41,433 bases of DNA from JANXVV01 sp038230975 (lineage in GTDB: Bacteria; Planctomycetota; Phycisphaerae; Tepidisphaerales; Tepidisphaeraceae), in contig JBBRMF010000012.1 in NCBI GenBank assembly GCA_038230975.1, positions 1-41,433 of the forward strand, written 5' to 3'. Positions 8,519 through 16,492 of the stretch are shown here, one piece after another. A model generated the notes under the pieces. That model did not search any database. It was not told the origin of the DNA and worked only from the letters and a program-made list of their open reading frames with translations. Both the position numbers and the translations under genes were made by a program. The stretch's first letter is position 1, and each line of letters opens with the position of its first letter.

Positions 8519-9937
8519 ATGAGGCATTTTGACCTTGCCGTCATCGGCACCGGACCTGCCGGGCAGAAGGCTGCGATCCAAGGCGCAAAGCTTGGTAAGA
8601 GTGTCGTGCTGATCGAAAAGAACAACACGCTGGGCGGTGCCGCCATCAACACCGGCACCGTGCCTTCCAAGGCGTTGCGCGAGGCAGTTCTCCATCTCAC
8701 CGGCGCAAGCAAACGCGGGCTGTTCGGTGAAAGTTCGCGCATGAAGCAGAAGATCACGATCGCGGATCTGATCTATGTGAGCCAACAGGTGATTCACCAC
8801 GAACTGGCGCTTATTCGCGATCAGTTGGATCGCAACGGTGTGGAACTGATCTGGGGAGCCGCGCGGTTTGATGATGAAAATGTCATTTACGTCGACCGAA
8901 CCGACGACTTCGAGGTATTCAGCGCCAACTATTTTGTCATCGCCACCGGCACCCGGCCGGCCATGCCGGAGAGCGTGCCTTTTGATTCGCAGACCGTCTT
9001 CACCAGCGATGGCTTGCTCAAACTCGAGACTCTCCCCAAGACCATGATCGTTGTTGGCGGGGGTGTCATCGGCTGCGAATATGCCTGTATGCTGGCGACG
9101 CTTGGTGTGAAAGTCACTCTTGTCGAAGGGCGCGGTGAAGTCTTCGGTTTTCTCGATCACGAAATCGCCGAAGCATTTCAATACCAAATGCGGCGAATGG
9201 GTATTACCCTGCGACTCGGTGAGAAAGTCGCCAAAATTGAACATCTGCCACCCGATCCCTCGATGGGCAACGGCTACAACACACCGCTGGTCCAGGCGAC
9301 TTTGGAATCCGGCAAGCACCTTCGGGCGCAAACGCTGCTCTACGCCGTCGGTCGACAGGGAACCTGCAACGCGTTGAACCTCGATAAAGCTGGCCTGAAG
9401 GCCGATGATCGCGAACGACTCAAGGTGAACGAACATTACCAGACTGCGGTGGAACACATCTACGCCGCCGGCGATGTGATCGGTTTCCCCGCATTGGCCA
9501 GCACCGCGATGGAGCAAGGTCGTCTGGCGGTTTGTCATGCGTTTGGAGTGCCGACGCGCTCGATCCCCGAGTTGTTCCCGATCGGTGTGTATGCCATCCC
9601 GGAAATCAGCATGGTCGGCAAAACCGAAGAACAACTCACCGCCGCCGGAATTCCGTACGAGGCCGGTGTCGCCCAATACAAAGAACTTGCGCGCGGCCAA
9701 CTCCTCGGTGATGACACCGGCATGCTCAAACTGCTGATCCACCAGGACAACCACCAGATCCTTGGCGTCCATGTCATCGGCACGGGTGCCACTGAACTGA
9801 TCCACATCGGACAGGCCGTGATGGCCCTTGGTGGCAGCGTGGATTATTTCATCAACAGCGTTTTTAACTTTCCCACGCTCGCTGAGGCGTACAAAGTCGC
9901 CGCCCACAATGGACTCAACAAACTCCGGCATGTGTGA
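8519..9937 (+). CDS. SthA-like flavoprotein (paralogue 2, no redox cysteines)
   Basis: A 472-residue paralogue of the gene at 6477, with many shared stretches (HIYAAGDVIGFPALA, GTGATELIHIGQAVMA). FAD-binding GTGPAG is at residues 10-15 and the NAD(P)-binding GGGVIGCEYACM near 175. The redox loop has lost both cysteines: GGAAINTGTVPSKA, with Ala42 and Thr47. Hydride transfer between nicotinamides through FAD does not strictly need the disulfide, so a transhydrogenase or simple NAD(P)H oxidoreductase role remains possible. The next gene (chlorite-dismutase family) begins 13 bases after its stop, so it probably leads that operon. A distinct substrate from paralogue 1 is an inference. Confidence 0.82.
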   Translation: MRHFDLAVIGTGPAGQKAAIQGAKLGKSVVLIEKNNTLGGAAINTGTVPSKALREAVLHLTGASKRGLFGESSRMKQKITIADLIYVSQQVIHHELALIRDQLDRNGVELIWGAARFDDENVIYVDRTDDFEVFSANYFVIATGTRPAMPESVPFDSQTVFTSDGLLKLETLPKTMIVVGGGVIGCEYACMLATLGVKVTLVEGRGEVFGFLDHEIAEAFQYQMRRMGITLRLGEKVAKIEHLPPDPSMGNGYNTPLVQATLESGKHLRAQTLLYAVGRQGTCNALNLDKAGLKADDRERLKVNEHYQTAVEHIYAAGDVIGFPALASTAMEQGRLAVCHAFGVPTRSIPELFPIGVYAIPEISMVGKTEEQLTAAGIPYEAGVAQYKELARGQLLGDDTGMLKLLIHQDNHQILGVHVIGTGATELIHIGQAVMALGGSVDYFINSVFNFPTLAEAYKVAAHNGLNKLRHV

Positions 9938-9950
9938 GCATGCATGAAAT

Positions 9951-10577
9951 ATGAGCCAATCCTTCACCTACGCGTATTTCACCGACGCCGCCGCATGGAA
10001 GCCTGCGGACGACCTTGCCCGCGTGAATGCTTACGAAGTAACCCGAGTAAAACCCATCATTGGTGAAGATCGCCTGGACATTCCATCGAATCTTCTAAGG
10101 TTGGAATCGTCCAGCCCGCTGACTTCGCCCGATCAAATTCCGACTCATTTATTCCGCGGCGTGACCCAACATCTTCACTATACCGACGCCTCTCAGCGAA
10201 AAGAGTTGCTCGCGCAAGCAACGCCGGAGTTTGCGCCATCGCCGCAAACCGTCACCGTGATCATCCCGATTCGCAAGTCGCAGGCTTGGTGGGATTTGCC
10301 ACAGGATGAGCGAATTGCCGATTACCGTAAGACCGCGAAAACGGAGGGACACACCGCCATCGGTTTACCTTACGTGCAGCACATTTTTCGAAAACTGTAT
10401 CATTGCCGTTATCTCGAATCCGCGAATGGGTTCGATTTCATCACGTACTTCGAATTCCAAGTTGAGCACACGGACGAATTCCTGCATCTGCTTCAATCAC
10501 TCCGCAACCTGAATGTAAACCCCGAGTGGGCCTACGTCGAATCAGAAATTGAGATCTGGACCACCAAGACGCGCTAG
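9951..10577 (+). CDS. Chlorite dismutase family (HemQ/Cld-like) heme protein
   Basis: A 208-residue protein whose C-terminal half matches the chlorite dismutase fold: KSQAWWDLPQDERI near residue 110, then KLYHCRYLE followed by FDFITYFEF near 145-165 and a final HLLQSLRNLN helix. The His in KLYH is the probable proximal heme ligand by comparison with chlorite dismutases. The family includes true chlorite dismutases, coproheme decarboxylases (HemQ) and Cld-like proteins of unknown role. No heme-synthesis gene is adjacent; instead it sits 13 bases after the second SthA-like gene and 70 bases before a CrtI-type desaturase, which argues for a redox or peroxide role alongside isoprenoid metabolism. 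Catalytic type cannot be assigned. Confidence 0.7.
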   Translation: MSQSFTYAYFTDAAAWKPADDLARVNAYEVTRVKPIIGEDRLDIPSNLLRLESSSPLTSPDQIPTHLFRGVTQHLHYTDASQRKELLAQATPEFAPSPQTVTVIIPIRKSQAWWDLPQDERIADYRKTAKTEGHTAIGLPYVQHIFRKLYHCRYLESANGFDFITYFEFQVEHTDEFLHLLQSLRNLNVNPEWAYVESEIEIWTTKTR

Positions 10578-10647
10578 AAACCAAATGACCATTCCGTTTC
10601 CGATTTGCATCGCCTGCGCCTAAAGTCTCGCAAGAGGAAACTTCGGC

Positions 10648-12216
10648 ATGGGCAAACACATAGCAGTGATCGGCGGAGGAATCGGCGGACTTTCCGCGGC
10701 GATACGGCTTAGCGTGGCCGGTTTCCGCGTCACTCTGTTGGAGAAGAATGAACGCATCGGGGGAAAACTCAATCTCTGGGAAGCCCCGCATCCTCATCGG
10801 CCACAGGATCGCCCGTTTCGATTTGATACCGGTCCGAGCCTGCTGACCATGCCGTTCGTATTTGAAGAACTGTTCAGCGCCGCCGGGGAGAAATTGGCGG
10901 ATCATCTAACATTGACGCGCCTCGACCCGATCGCCCGGTATCGCTGGGCGGATGGTGTCACATTCGAAGCCCGCAGCGGAAGCGATGAATTATTAAAGGA
11001 GATCGCAAAGATCGCGCCAGGGGATGTCGAGGGTTGGAAGCGTTTGGCTGCCCGCGGAAAAATGATCTGGGAACTGTCGGCTGAACTTTTCCTGTATCAC
11101 GCCCCGGAACAGATCTTCGGCAAAGGGCTCTCGCTGGCTGGCGCGCTCGGCGCAATCGCAGTGCCCCTCAAAATTGGCATGTTCAGTAACTTCGCCCGCA
11201 CCGTGCATCGTCATCTGCACCATCCAAAGATGCGCGAAGTGCTTTATCAATATGCCACCTACAGTGGTGCCAGCCCTTTCAAGGCACCCGCAACTTTAGC
11301 AGTGATTCCCCATGCCGAATTCGGATTCGGTGGCTGGTACATTCAAGGCGGCTTATATCGTCTGGCCGAAGAATTGGAGAAGCTCGCCCGAAGGCTCGGG
11401 GTGGAAATCAAAACCGGAAATGCGGTACGACAGATTGCGATCGAAAATATCGGCATGCGTGCCACGCCCGGGCATCATTCTTCAAAAGCCTCTCGAACCA
11501 CCGGCGTTATTTTAGAAAATGGGGACACCATCCATTGCGATGCCGTCGTAGCCAACAGCGACGTCGTCTACACCTATCGCAATCTGATCGATCCCCAATT
11601 CCGTCGTCGGTATAACAACCCCACGCTCGACAAACTCGAACCCGGTGGCAGCGGTATGGTGCTGTTGCTGGGTGTCGAAGGAACCTATCCGCAGTTGACC
11701 CATCACAATAAATTCATGCCGCGCGATTATCGGAGTGATCTGCGAGCGATGTTCGAAACCCGAACCGTACCGGAGGATCCCTGCATCTATGTCTGCGCCA
11801 GCACGCGCACGGATGAAACGCAGGCTCCGGAGGGCTGCGAGAATCTGTTCGTCCTTGCCAGCGCACCCCCTTTGGATGGGTCGATCGATTGGGCCACCGA
11901 AGGGCCGCGCTATCGCAATCAACTGGTTCAAACCTTGGAGCGGCGATGGGGGATCACTGACTTGTCGACACGGATCATTGTCGAAAAGTCTTTCACGCCG
12001 CACGATCTCCAGAGCGCCTACAATGCCAACGCCGGCAGCATCTACGGAATCGGCAGTAATAGCCGCCGTACCGCATTTTTACGCCCCCCGAATCGCGACA
12101 AGGAAATCCGCGGTTTATACTTTTGCGGCGGCGCAACGCACCCCGGAGGAGGCCTGCCCCTGGTGACGCTGTCCGGAAAAATAGTCGGCGAACTCGTTCA
12201 AGAAGATTTTTCGTAG
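10648..12216 (+). CDS. Phytoene desaturase-family (CrtI/CrtN-type) oxidoreductase
   Basis: A 522-residue FAD enzyme of the carotenoid desaturase family. The N-terminus has the dinucleotide fold VIGGGIGGLSAAIRL with the following EKNERIGGKL, then FDTGPSLLTMP, a CrtI hallmark. The C-terminus has GLYFCGGATHPGGGLPLVTLSGK, cited here by its key residues Gly-Gly-Ala-Thr-His-Pro-Gly-Gly-Gly, another family signature. Such enzymes desaturate, isomerise or oxidise C30 or C40 carotenoids or squalene. The glycosyltransferase 28 bases downstream suggests a glycosylated end product, as in diaponeurosporenoate or hopanoid-associated pathways. No phytoene or squalene synthase is present in the window. The stop TAG abuts a small palindrome. 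Confidence 0.88.
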   Translation: MGKHIAVIGGGIGGLSAAIRLSVAGFRVTLLEKNERIGGKLNLWEAPHPHRPQDRPFRFDTGPSLLTMPFVFEELFSAAGEKLADHLTLTRLDPIARYRWADGVTFEARSGSDELLKEIAKIAPGDVEGWKRLAARGKMIWELSAELFLYHAPEQIFGKGLSLAGALGAIAVPLKIGMFSNFARTVHRHLHHPKMREVLYQYATYSGASPFKAPATLAVIPHAEFGFGGWYIQGGLYRLAEELEKLARRLGVEIKTGNAVRQIAIENIGMRATPGHHSSKASRTTGVILENGDTIHCDAVVANSDVVYTYRNLIDPQFRRRYNNPTLDKLEPGGSGMVLLLGVEGTYPQLTHHNKFMPRDYRSDLRAMFETRTVPEDPCIYVCASTRTDETQAPEGCENLFVLASAPPLDGSIDWATEGPRYRNQLVQTLERRWGITDLSTRIIVEKSFTPHDLQSAYNANAGSIYGIGSNSRRTAFLRPPNRDKEIRGLYFCGGATHPGGGLPLVTLSGKIVGELVQEDFS

Positions 12217-12233
12217 GGTCCGCACGGCGGACC
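12217..12233. repeat. Small palindrome of the TAGGGTCCGC family
   Basis: GGTCCGC (12217-12223) and GCGGACC (12227-12233) pair around a 3-base loop, immediately after the desaturase stop TAG. The TAGGGTCCGC start is the same as in the larger element at 20007-20074, so the stop codon of the desaturase gene lies inside the repeat consensus. Confidence 0.65.
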
Positions 12234-12244
12234 GCTGGAAGCCT

Positions 12245-13498
12245 GTGTTGGTTGTCTTTTCAATAATTCTCGCCCTCGTTGCGATCCTCTGGCTCGCGTT
12301 GCTCTTTAGCCCTGCGCATGCCTGGACGCATCGCAATCCGCTGGATTCCACAACTGAAATTGACGCCATTGATGGCGACTGGCCTCCGGTCACGCTCGTC
12401 ATCCCCGCGCGCAACGAAGCCACTTGGCTGCCGATCACGATCCCCTCTTTTTGTGAACAGGAATACCCATCCACGCAGGTCGTGCTTGTAGACGATCAAA
12501 GCGACGATGATTCCCGCGCTATATTGGGAAAACTACAATCGCAATATAAGAATCTGACCGTGTTGAACGGCGCCCCGCGGCCGGATGGATGGTGCGGAAA
12601 ACCGTGGGCGGTGCATCAGGGGGTGAACCAGGCAAAAGAAAATCCCTCTCACCGTCCTCCGCAAGGTACCTGGGAGGAGGAGACAAGGTGGTTTTTGTTT
12701 ACCGATGCCGACTGCGTGTTTCATCCCAAGGCGGTGATGCAGGCCATGCGGCTGGCCCGTAGCGGAGATTACGACGCCGTCAGCCTGCTCGCTCACATGA
12801 CCTTCGGATCACTTTTCGAAGAAATCGCCCTGACAGGATTGGCGACCGTGCTGAATCTCGTCATGCCGATGGGGCGGTCGAATGATCCAAAATCCGCAGT
12901 CGCGCTGGCGGCTGGGGGATTCATTCTCGTAAAACGCAGTGCGTACGAAAAAATCGGCGGACACGAAGGCGTTAAGGGGCAGATGATCGAAGATGTATTC
13001 ATCGGACGCAAGCTTAAATCGAGCGGCGCAAAACTTCACACGCGCGCAACCGCCGATCTGGTCAGCACGCGCATGTATGAAGGATTTGCGGATCTCTGGG
13101 AAGGACTGTCGAAAAATGCGTACGCCGGCATGGATTACGATGCGAAAAAACTCTGGGTTGGGCTGGTGATGGCGATTCTGGTCGCAGTGCTGCCGCCGGT
13201 GTATTTCGTGTGGACGCTATTCACCGCGATGAGGCATGGTTCGATCATGGCCTGGGTGCTGTTCGGTTTAGCCTCCATCATCGTCGTCTGTCAGGCGATG
13301 ATTCATCTGCGAACCGTGCGGCACATGAAGTTACCGTTGTGGCATTGCCTGCTGATGCCGGCCAGTGCTGCGATATACACGGCCATCGTCTGCAACAGCG
13401 CCTGGCAGCATCATTTTGCCGGTGGAAACGTGTGGAAAGGCAGACGCTACGATCGGGCGATGCTGCTTGAATCCTCGCGCGAAATCACGAACGATTAA
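12245..13498 (+). CDS. Family 2 glycosyltransferase, HpnB/CrtQ-like, membrane-bound
   Basis: A 417-residue glycosyltransferase with an N-terminal membrane helix (residues 1-22), a GT-A catalytic domain and about three C-terminal helices. Motifs in order: VIPARNEATWLP near 43, DDQSDDDS near 83, GWCGKPWAVHQGV near 115 (typical of the HpnB and CrtQ groups), FTDADC as the DxD-like metal site near 155, and QMIEDVFIG near 245. The C-terminus WKGRRYDRAM is also typical of that group. These enzymes add a sugar to membrane isoprenoids. Directly following the desaturase gene with a 28-base gap, it most likely glycosylates a carotenoid acid or similar lipid. Start is GTG at 12245 or TTG at 12248. Confidence 0.83.
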   Translation: MLVVFSIILALVAILWLALLFSPAHAWTHRNPLDSTTEIDAIDGDWPPVTLVIPARNEATWLPITIPSFCEQEYPSTQVVLVDDQSDDDSRAILGKLQSQYKNLTVLNGAPRPDGWCGKPWAVHQGVNQAKENPSHRPPQGTWEEETRWFLFTDADCVFHPKAVMQAMRLARSGDYDAVSLLAHMTFGSLFEEIALTGLATVLNLVMPMGRSNDPKSAVALAAGGFILVKRSAYEKIGGHEGVKGQMIEDVFIGRKLKSSGAKLHTRATADLVSTRMYEGFADLWEGLSKNAYAGMDYDAKKLWVGLVMAILVAVLPPVYFVWTLFTAMRHGSIMAWVLFGLASIIVVCQAMIHLRTVRHMKLPLWHCLLMPASAAIYTAIVCNSAWQHHFAGGNVWKGRRYDRAMLLESSREITND

Positions 13499-13500
13499 GT

Positions 13501-13568
13501 TGGCATGGTCGTTCCGCCCGTGGACTTGTTTTTGCAAGGCGCAATGCACGGGCGAGACACTCATGCCA
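13501..13568. repeat. Degenerate inverted repeat, GGCATG...CCCGTG family
   Basis: TGGCATG...CCGCCCGTG (13501-13522) and CACGGGCGAGACACTCATGCCA region (about 13546-13568) form a partly mismatched inverted repeat. It resembles the better-preserved element at 37349-37413 (outer GGTGGC, inner GGGCGTCTCGCCCG). It lies just after the glycosyltransferase stop. Confidence 0.55.
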
Positions 13569-13586
13569 CTTTGCGCATGCGAGAAA

Positions 13587-13612
13587 GACGGGGCGCCTCC
13601 TCGCACCCCGTC
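13587..13612. terminator. Hairpin between convergent genes
   Basis: GACGGGG (13587-13593) pairs with CCCCGTC (13606-13612) around a 12-base loop, in the gap between the rightward glycosyltransferase and a leftward gene. Its position suggests a two-way terminator, although no long U-run follows. Confidence 0.5.
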
Positions 13613-13639
13613 CTTCCCTTGATTCAATTTTGACGAGTC

Positions 13640-14200
13640 TCAGGCCACTTTGCTGATGACCGGTTCCGGCACGTTTTCCAGGTGAATAATGCGCGGTTGG
13701 ATCTTGCGGTAACCCAGTTGGCGGACAATATCCAGGATTTCGGTCCAGGTGGGATAGAGCCGTTTGTTGACCTTTTTGTAGGTTTCGATGGCCATGATGA
13801 ACTCGAATTGCTCGACGTTCATCTCCCCTTCTTCAGCCTCGCGGCGATCATCCGCACGACGGCGACCGGGGCCACGGCGACGTTCAAGCCCGGTATCGAC
13901 ACGGCGTTCAATCCCGCTGCGACGCTCAGGTCCGGCATAGTGTGCCGCCTCAGCCGTGAGCTGCCGACGCTGCAGGCCACTGCGTCGATCGATGCTGCTT
14001 TTACGGCGGTTTTCACCGGGCACAAACGCCCGTTTATCGGTCTCAACCGCCGTCGTTTCCACAGTAGCCACAGGGACCGCTGCTTTGGGTGCTGAACCAC
14101 AGCCGCAACCACCCTTGCCGCCGGTGGAAGCCGTGCGTGGCGTGGCGGATTTGCCGGTTGAACAACTGCCGGTGGGGTTAGACATGTGATCGAGCTCCAT
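13640..14200 (-). CDS. Hypothetical Arg-rich protein with RRxxxxRR repeats
   Basis: A 186-residue protein from the ATG at 14200, chosen because GAGAGG lies seven bases upstream; the frame is open to 14230. The N-terminal part is Gly/Cys/Ser-rich (GGCGCGSA). The middle has repeated arginine pairs (GPERRSGIERR, then RRRGPGRRRADDRR), of the sort often seen before PilZ or other nucleotide-binding domains, though no PilZ domain follows. The C-terminal 60 residues look like a compact helical domain (FEFIMAIETYKKVNKRLYPTWTEIL as separate helices; key residues Tyr-Pro-Trp-Thr). Function is not recognised. It is transcribed alone, convergent with the glycosyltransferase. Confidence 0.65.
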   Translation of the reverse strand: MELDHMSNPTGSCSTGKSATPRTASTGGKGGCGCGSAPKAAVPVATVETTAVETDKRAFVPGENRRKSSIDRRSGLQRRQLTAEAAHYAGPERRSGIERRVDTGLERRRGPGRRRADDRREAEEGEMNVEQFEFIMAIETYKKVNKRLYPTWTEILDIVRQLGYRKIQPRIIHLENVPEPVISKVA

Positions 14201-14346
14201 AAGTATTCCTCTCACCCACTGCATCGACAAACGACCGGGAGGGCTGAAGCAAATGAAATACTTATGACGTTACAATTAGTGCATTTTAACGCATGAAAAT
14301 CGGGGCAGAGTTCTGAAAGCCATGATCAACGGCTTTTGTGTTGCGA

Positions 14347-14369
14347 CTCACACGTCATTAGCGTGTGAG
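14347..14369. terminator. Hairpin at the end of the toxin remnant
   Basis: CTCACACG (14347-14354) pairs perfectly with CGTGTGAG (14362-14369) around a seven-base loop. It straddles the stop codon of the leftward toxin remnant, so it may act as its terminator; no strong T-run follows. Confidence 0.45.
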
Positions 14370-14544
14370 CCAATAACCCGGCCGCCGGCGGGCGTGAGAC
14401 AGCGCCAGCACGCGAATCTCGGTGTCAAGCACCTCGTAAATCATCGAATAGGGGAAACCTTCGAGAAGTCGACGGCGGATGTGGCGTCGAGTGCGCAGCC
14501 TCAATCAGCTCCGCGTCGGCTGATGGATGAAACCGAACCTTCAC
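14358..14544 (-). pseudogene. RelE/ParE-type toxin remnant with internal deletion
   Basis: GTG at 14544-14542 overlaps the antitoxin stop as GTGA, the normal layout of such pairs. The first 19 codons read VKVRFHPSADAELIEAAHS, the standard RelE/ParE start. A second frame then gives RRHIRRRLLEGFPYSMIYEV and ends DTEIRVLALSHARRRPGYWLTR before TAA at 14358, the standard C-terminus with RRPGYW. The span is 187 bases, not a multiple of three, and about 35-40 central residues present in family members are missing. So the toxin has an internal deletion plus frameshift and should be inactive. All parts are read directly; the missing length is judged from the family. Confidence 0.75.
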
Positions 14545-14807
14545 CGCAGAGTCCCTCGTTTGAGCGAGCGATACGCACGCTCAAAGACTTCGCTTGCGTC
14601 CAAAAGTTGCGCCTCCCCGCGATCGATAGATCCGGCCCGCTTTTCGATCTCGTCCGCCCACGCCTCGTCAATTTCCTTCTGCTCTGCTTCGGCCGGTTTG
14701 AGGCTCCCCAACAAATGTACGGCGATAACCTCCCGATCTTCCGCGGAAAGCTCCAATGCCTGCTCAAGAACTTGTGCCGACGACAACATGGGCGTCATGA
14801 TCCTCAT
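14541..14807 (-). CDS. Antitoxin, addiction-module component (TIGR02574-like)
   Basis: An 88-residue protein with the pattern of the 'putative addiction module component' antitoxins: VLEQALELSAEDREVIAVHLL, in parts, near residues 13-33, then EIDEAWADEIEKRAGSIDRGE and a C-terminal DASEVFERAYRSL. Proteins of this type bind a RelE/ParE-like toxin and repress their own operon. The stop overlaps the GTG of the downstream toxin remnant. Because that toxin is deleted internally, the antitoxin survives without its partner. Met1 (14807) or Met5 may be the start. Confidence 0.82.
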   Translation of the reverse strand: MRIMTPMLSSAQVLEQALELSAEDREVIAVHLLGSLKPAEAEQKEIDEAWADEIEKRAGSIDRGEAQLLDASEVFERAYRSLKRGTLR

Positions 14808-14936
14808 GATGCCGCGTCAAGTCAACAGAAATCTCGACCTCGACGAAATCGCGAGTGTCCAAAAAGTTGCGATTGCGCGATAGGTTGACAGTATTGACGT
14901 TCAACTCCAGGGATGGATATCAAACGGAAGGATTTT

Positions 14937-16400
14937 ATGAAGATCAATTCATGGATCGGGATGACGTTGCTGATTCTCAGTTATTCACTCACCGCCAACG
15001 GATTAATTTTCGTCGGTGGAAAAGAACCCGTAACAGACAAGAACTGGCCGGCCGGGTCGTTGGAGGTGGCCAATCACAAATCGCGGCAAAGCTGGACCGA
15101 GGGCCCACCGTTCGGCGGCGGATTATGGTCATTCCAGTATCGCGGTGACACGCGCATTTTCAACGAGGTGCTCGCCAAATTCGCGCTGATCAAAGCGCCC
15201 GATCTCTTGCTCGTCATCCACGAAGGGGCGACGGAAAATCCGCATGCTTCGCCGGATGACAAAGCCAAGGGATTGCAGCGGGTTGACTGGACCTACACGA
15301 TCTGGACGCCTGAGAATTTCTATCATCTATACGGCAATTCCACGAGTCTATTCATGTCGACTCAGCCCGAATTTCGCGCGGAATTACCACCGCCGCAACT
15401 GGATATGTTTGTGGGGCCGGGAGGGGTCGACTGGAGCCTGGTTCAAATGCCGAACGGTCTGCGCGTCATCGATGAGCGCGCTGCCAGCCACGGTTACAAA
15501 ACAGAAGATGGCTCCGTGATCACCGGCACGGCATACGACATGCTTAGCAGCAAGCCCGTGGGCGCGGTGGAATTGGTGGTGGCGAACTACGAAAATAAAT
15601 CCGCAAAAAAAACGCCGATCGCTGTCGGTGGCGAAGCCGATGCGAAGATCGAATTGAAGACAACGCAAGAGATGGGCTGGACCGAAATCGCTACGGCGGT
15701 GGGTGATGCCGACGGTCGATTCGAACTGAAAAACATTCCACCGGGAAGCTACGAAGTTCTGGTGCGATGCCAGGGATACGCTCCGCGCGTTCTTGGCTAC
15801 TTGGAATGTAAGAAAGGAACGTTCAAAACATTCACCGTCCGAATGTCACCGGCGGTAGAACAAACCGGCAGTGTGGTCGATTCCGAAGGTAAACCGATCG
15901 CAAAAGTGAAGGTTCGCCTGGACAACACCGTCGCCTCCGACGGGCGCGGCTATCCTACGTCGCGCGTCAATGAAAACCAGGAAGTGATCACCGATGCCCA
16001 AGGCCATTTCACTCTCACCGGCCTGCCACGCGGCGAGGCGGTGATTACCATCTGGGGAAGCAATCTGCACCAGATCGACATGCTAAAGCCGCATACCATC
16101 CCCGGCCCACCACTGGTGATCAAAACGGCTGGCACGGGCACGATTAAAGGAAAAGTCATCGGGCGAAATGGTAAACCCGCAGATGGAACCGTAAGCGTTT
16201 GGCCCGAAGGCGGGGAGGTCGTTGGGTCATGGGGTGGCTCGATGAATCTTCAGGAAGGAGGGACGTTCATCTTCGAAACCGTTCCGCCAGGGAAGTATTT
16301 TATCTCAGATGACGCCGGTGCAAAGTATCAAAAGAATGGCAAGTCCACTCTGATCGAAGTGAAGGCCGGTGAAGCGGTGGAAGTGGAGTTGAAGAAATAG
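14937..16400 (+). CDS. Secreted protein with carboxypeptidase-regulatory-like domains
   Basis: A 487-residue exported protein. I start it at the ATG at 14937, five bases after a GGAAGGA ribosome site; an upstream in-frame ATG at 14913 lacks one. The N-terminus is a signal peptide (INSWIGMTLLILSYSLTANG). The first ~200 residues form a domain I do not recognise. Then come three carboxypeptidase-regulatory-like beta-sandwich units, visible as DGRFELKNIPPGSYEVLVRC, GHFTLTGLPRGEAVITIWG and GTFIFETVPPGKYFISDD. Such units are structural or carbohydrate/protein-binding modules in cell-surface proteins. A factor-independent terminator follows at 16439. Specific role unknown. Confidence 0.78.
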   Translation: MKINSWIGMTLLILSYSLTANGLIFVGGKEPVTDKNWPAGSLEVANHKSRQSWTEGPPFGGGLWSFQYRGDTRIFNEVLAKFALIKAPDLLLVIHEGATENPHASPDDKAKGLQRVDWTYTIWTPENFYHLYGNSTSLFMSTQPEFRAELPPPQLDMFVGPGGVDWSLVQMPNGLRVIDERAASHGYKTEDGSVITGTAYDMLSSKPVGAVELVVANYENKSAKKTPIAVGGEADAKIELKTTQEMGWTEIATAVGDADGRFELKNIPPGSYEVLVRCQGYAPRVLGYLECKKGTFKTFTVRMSPAVEQTGSVVDSEGKPIAKVKVRLDNTVASDGRGYPTSRVNENQEVITDAQGHFTLTGLPRGEAVITIWGSNLHQIDMLKPHTIPGPPLVIKTAGTGTIKGKVIGRNGKPADGTVSVWPEGGEVVGSWGGSMNLQEGGTFIFETVPPGKYFISDDAGAKYQKNGKSTLIEVKAGEAVEVELKK

Positions 16401-16438
16401 AATCTTGGCGTGGATGCGGTGACGGCCTATCATGCAAT

Positions 16439-16477
16439 GAGACGGCAAGGGCGAGATTCCCCTGCCCGTCTCTTTTT
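16439..16477 (+). terminator. Rho-independent terminator
   Basis: GAGACGG-CAAGGG at 16439 pairs, with one bulge, with CCCCTGCCCGTCTC ending at 16472, and TTTTT follows at 16473-16477. It lies 39 bases after the stop of the regulatory-domain protein and just before the next gene. Confidence 0.8.
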
Positions 16478-16492
16478 CGAGGGATTCGCCGC

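Noticed and set aside
8192..9967. A 591-codon open frame on the minus strand
   Set aside because: It lies wholly antisense to the clear SthA-like gene at 8519-9937, its protein is low in hydrophobic order and matches no family, and the sense gene has full motifs.
14322..14888. A 188-codon plus-strand frame
   Set aside because: It runs antisense to the antitoxin and the toxin remnant, both of which match known families on the minus strand.
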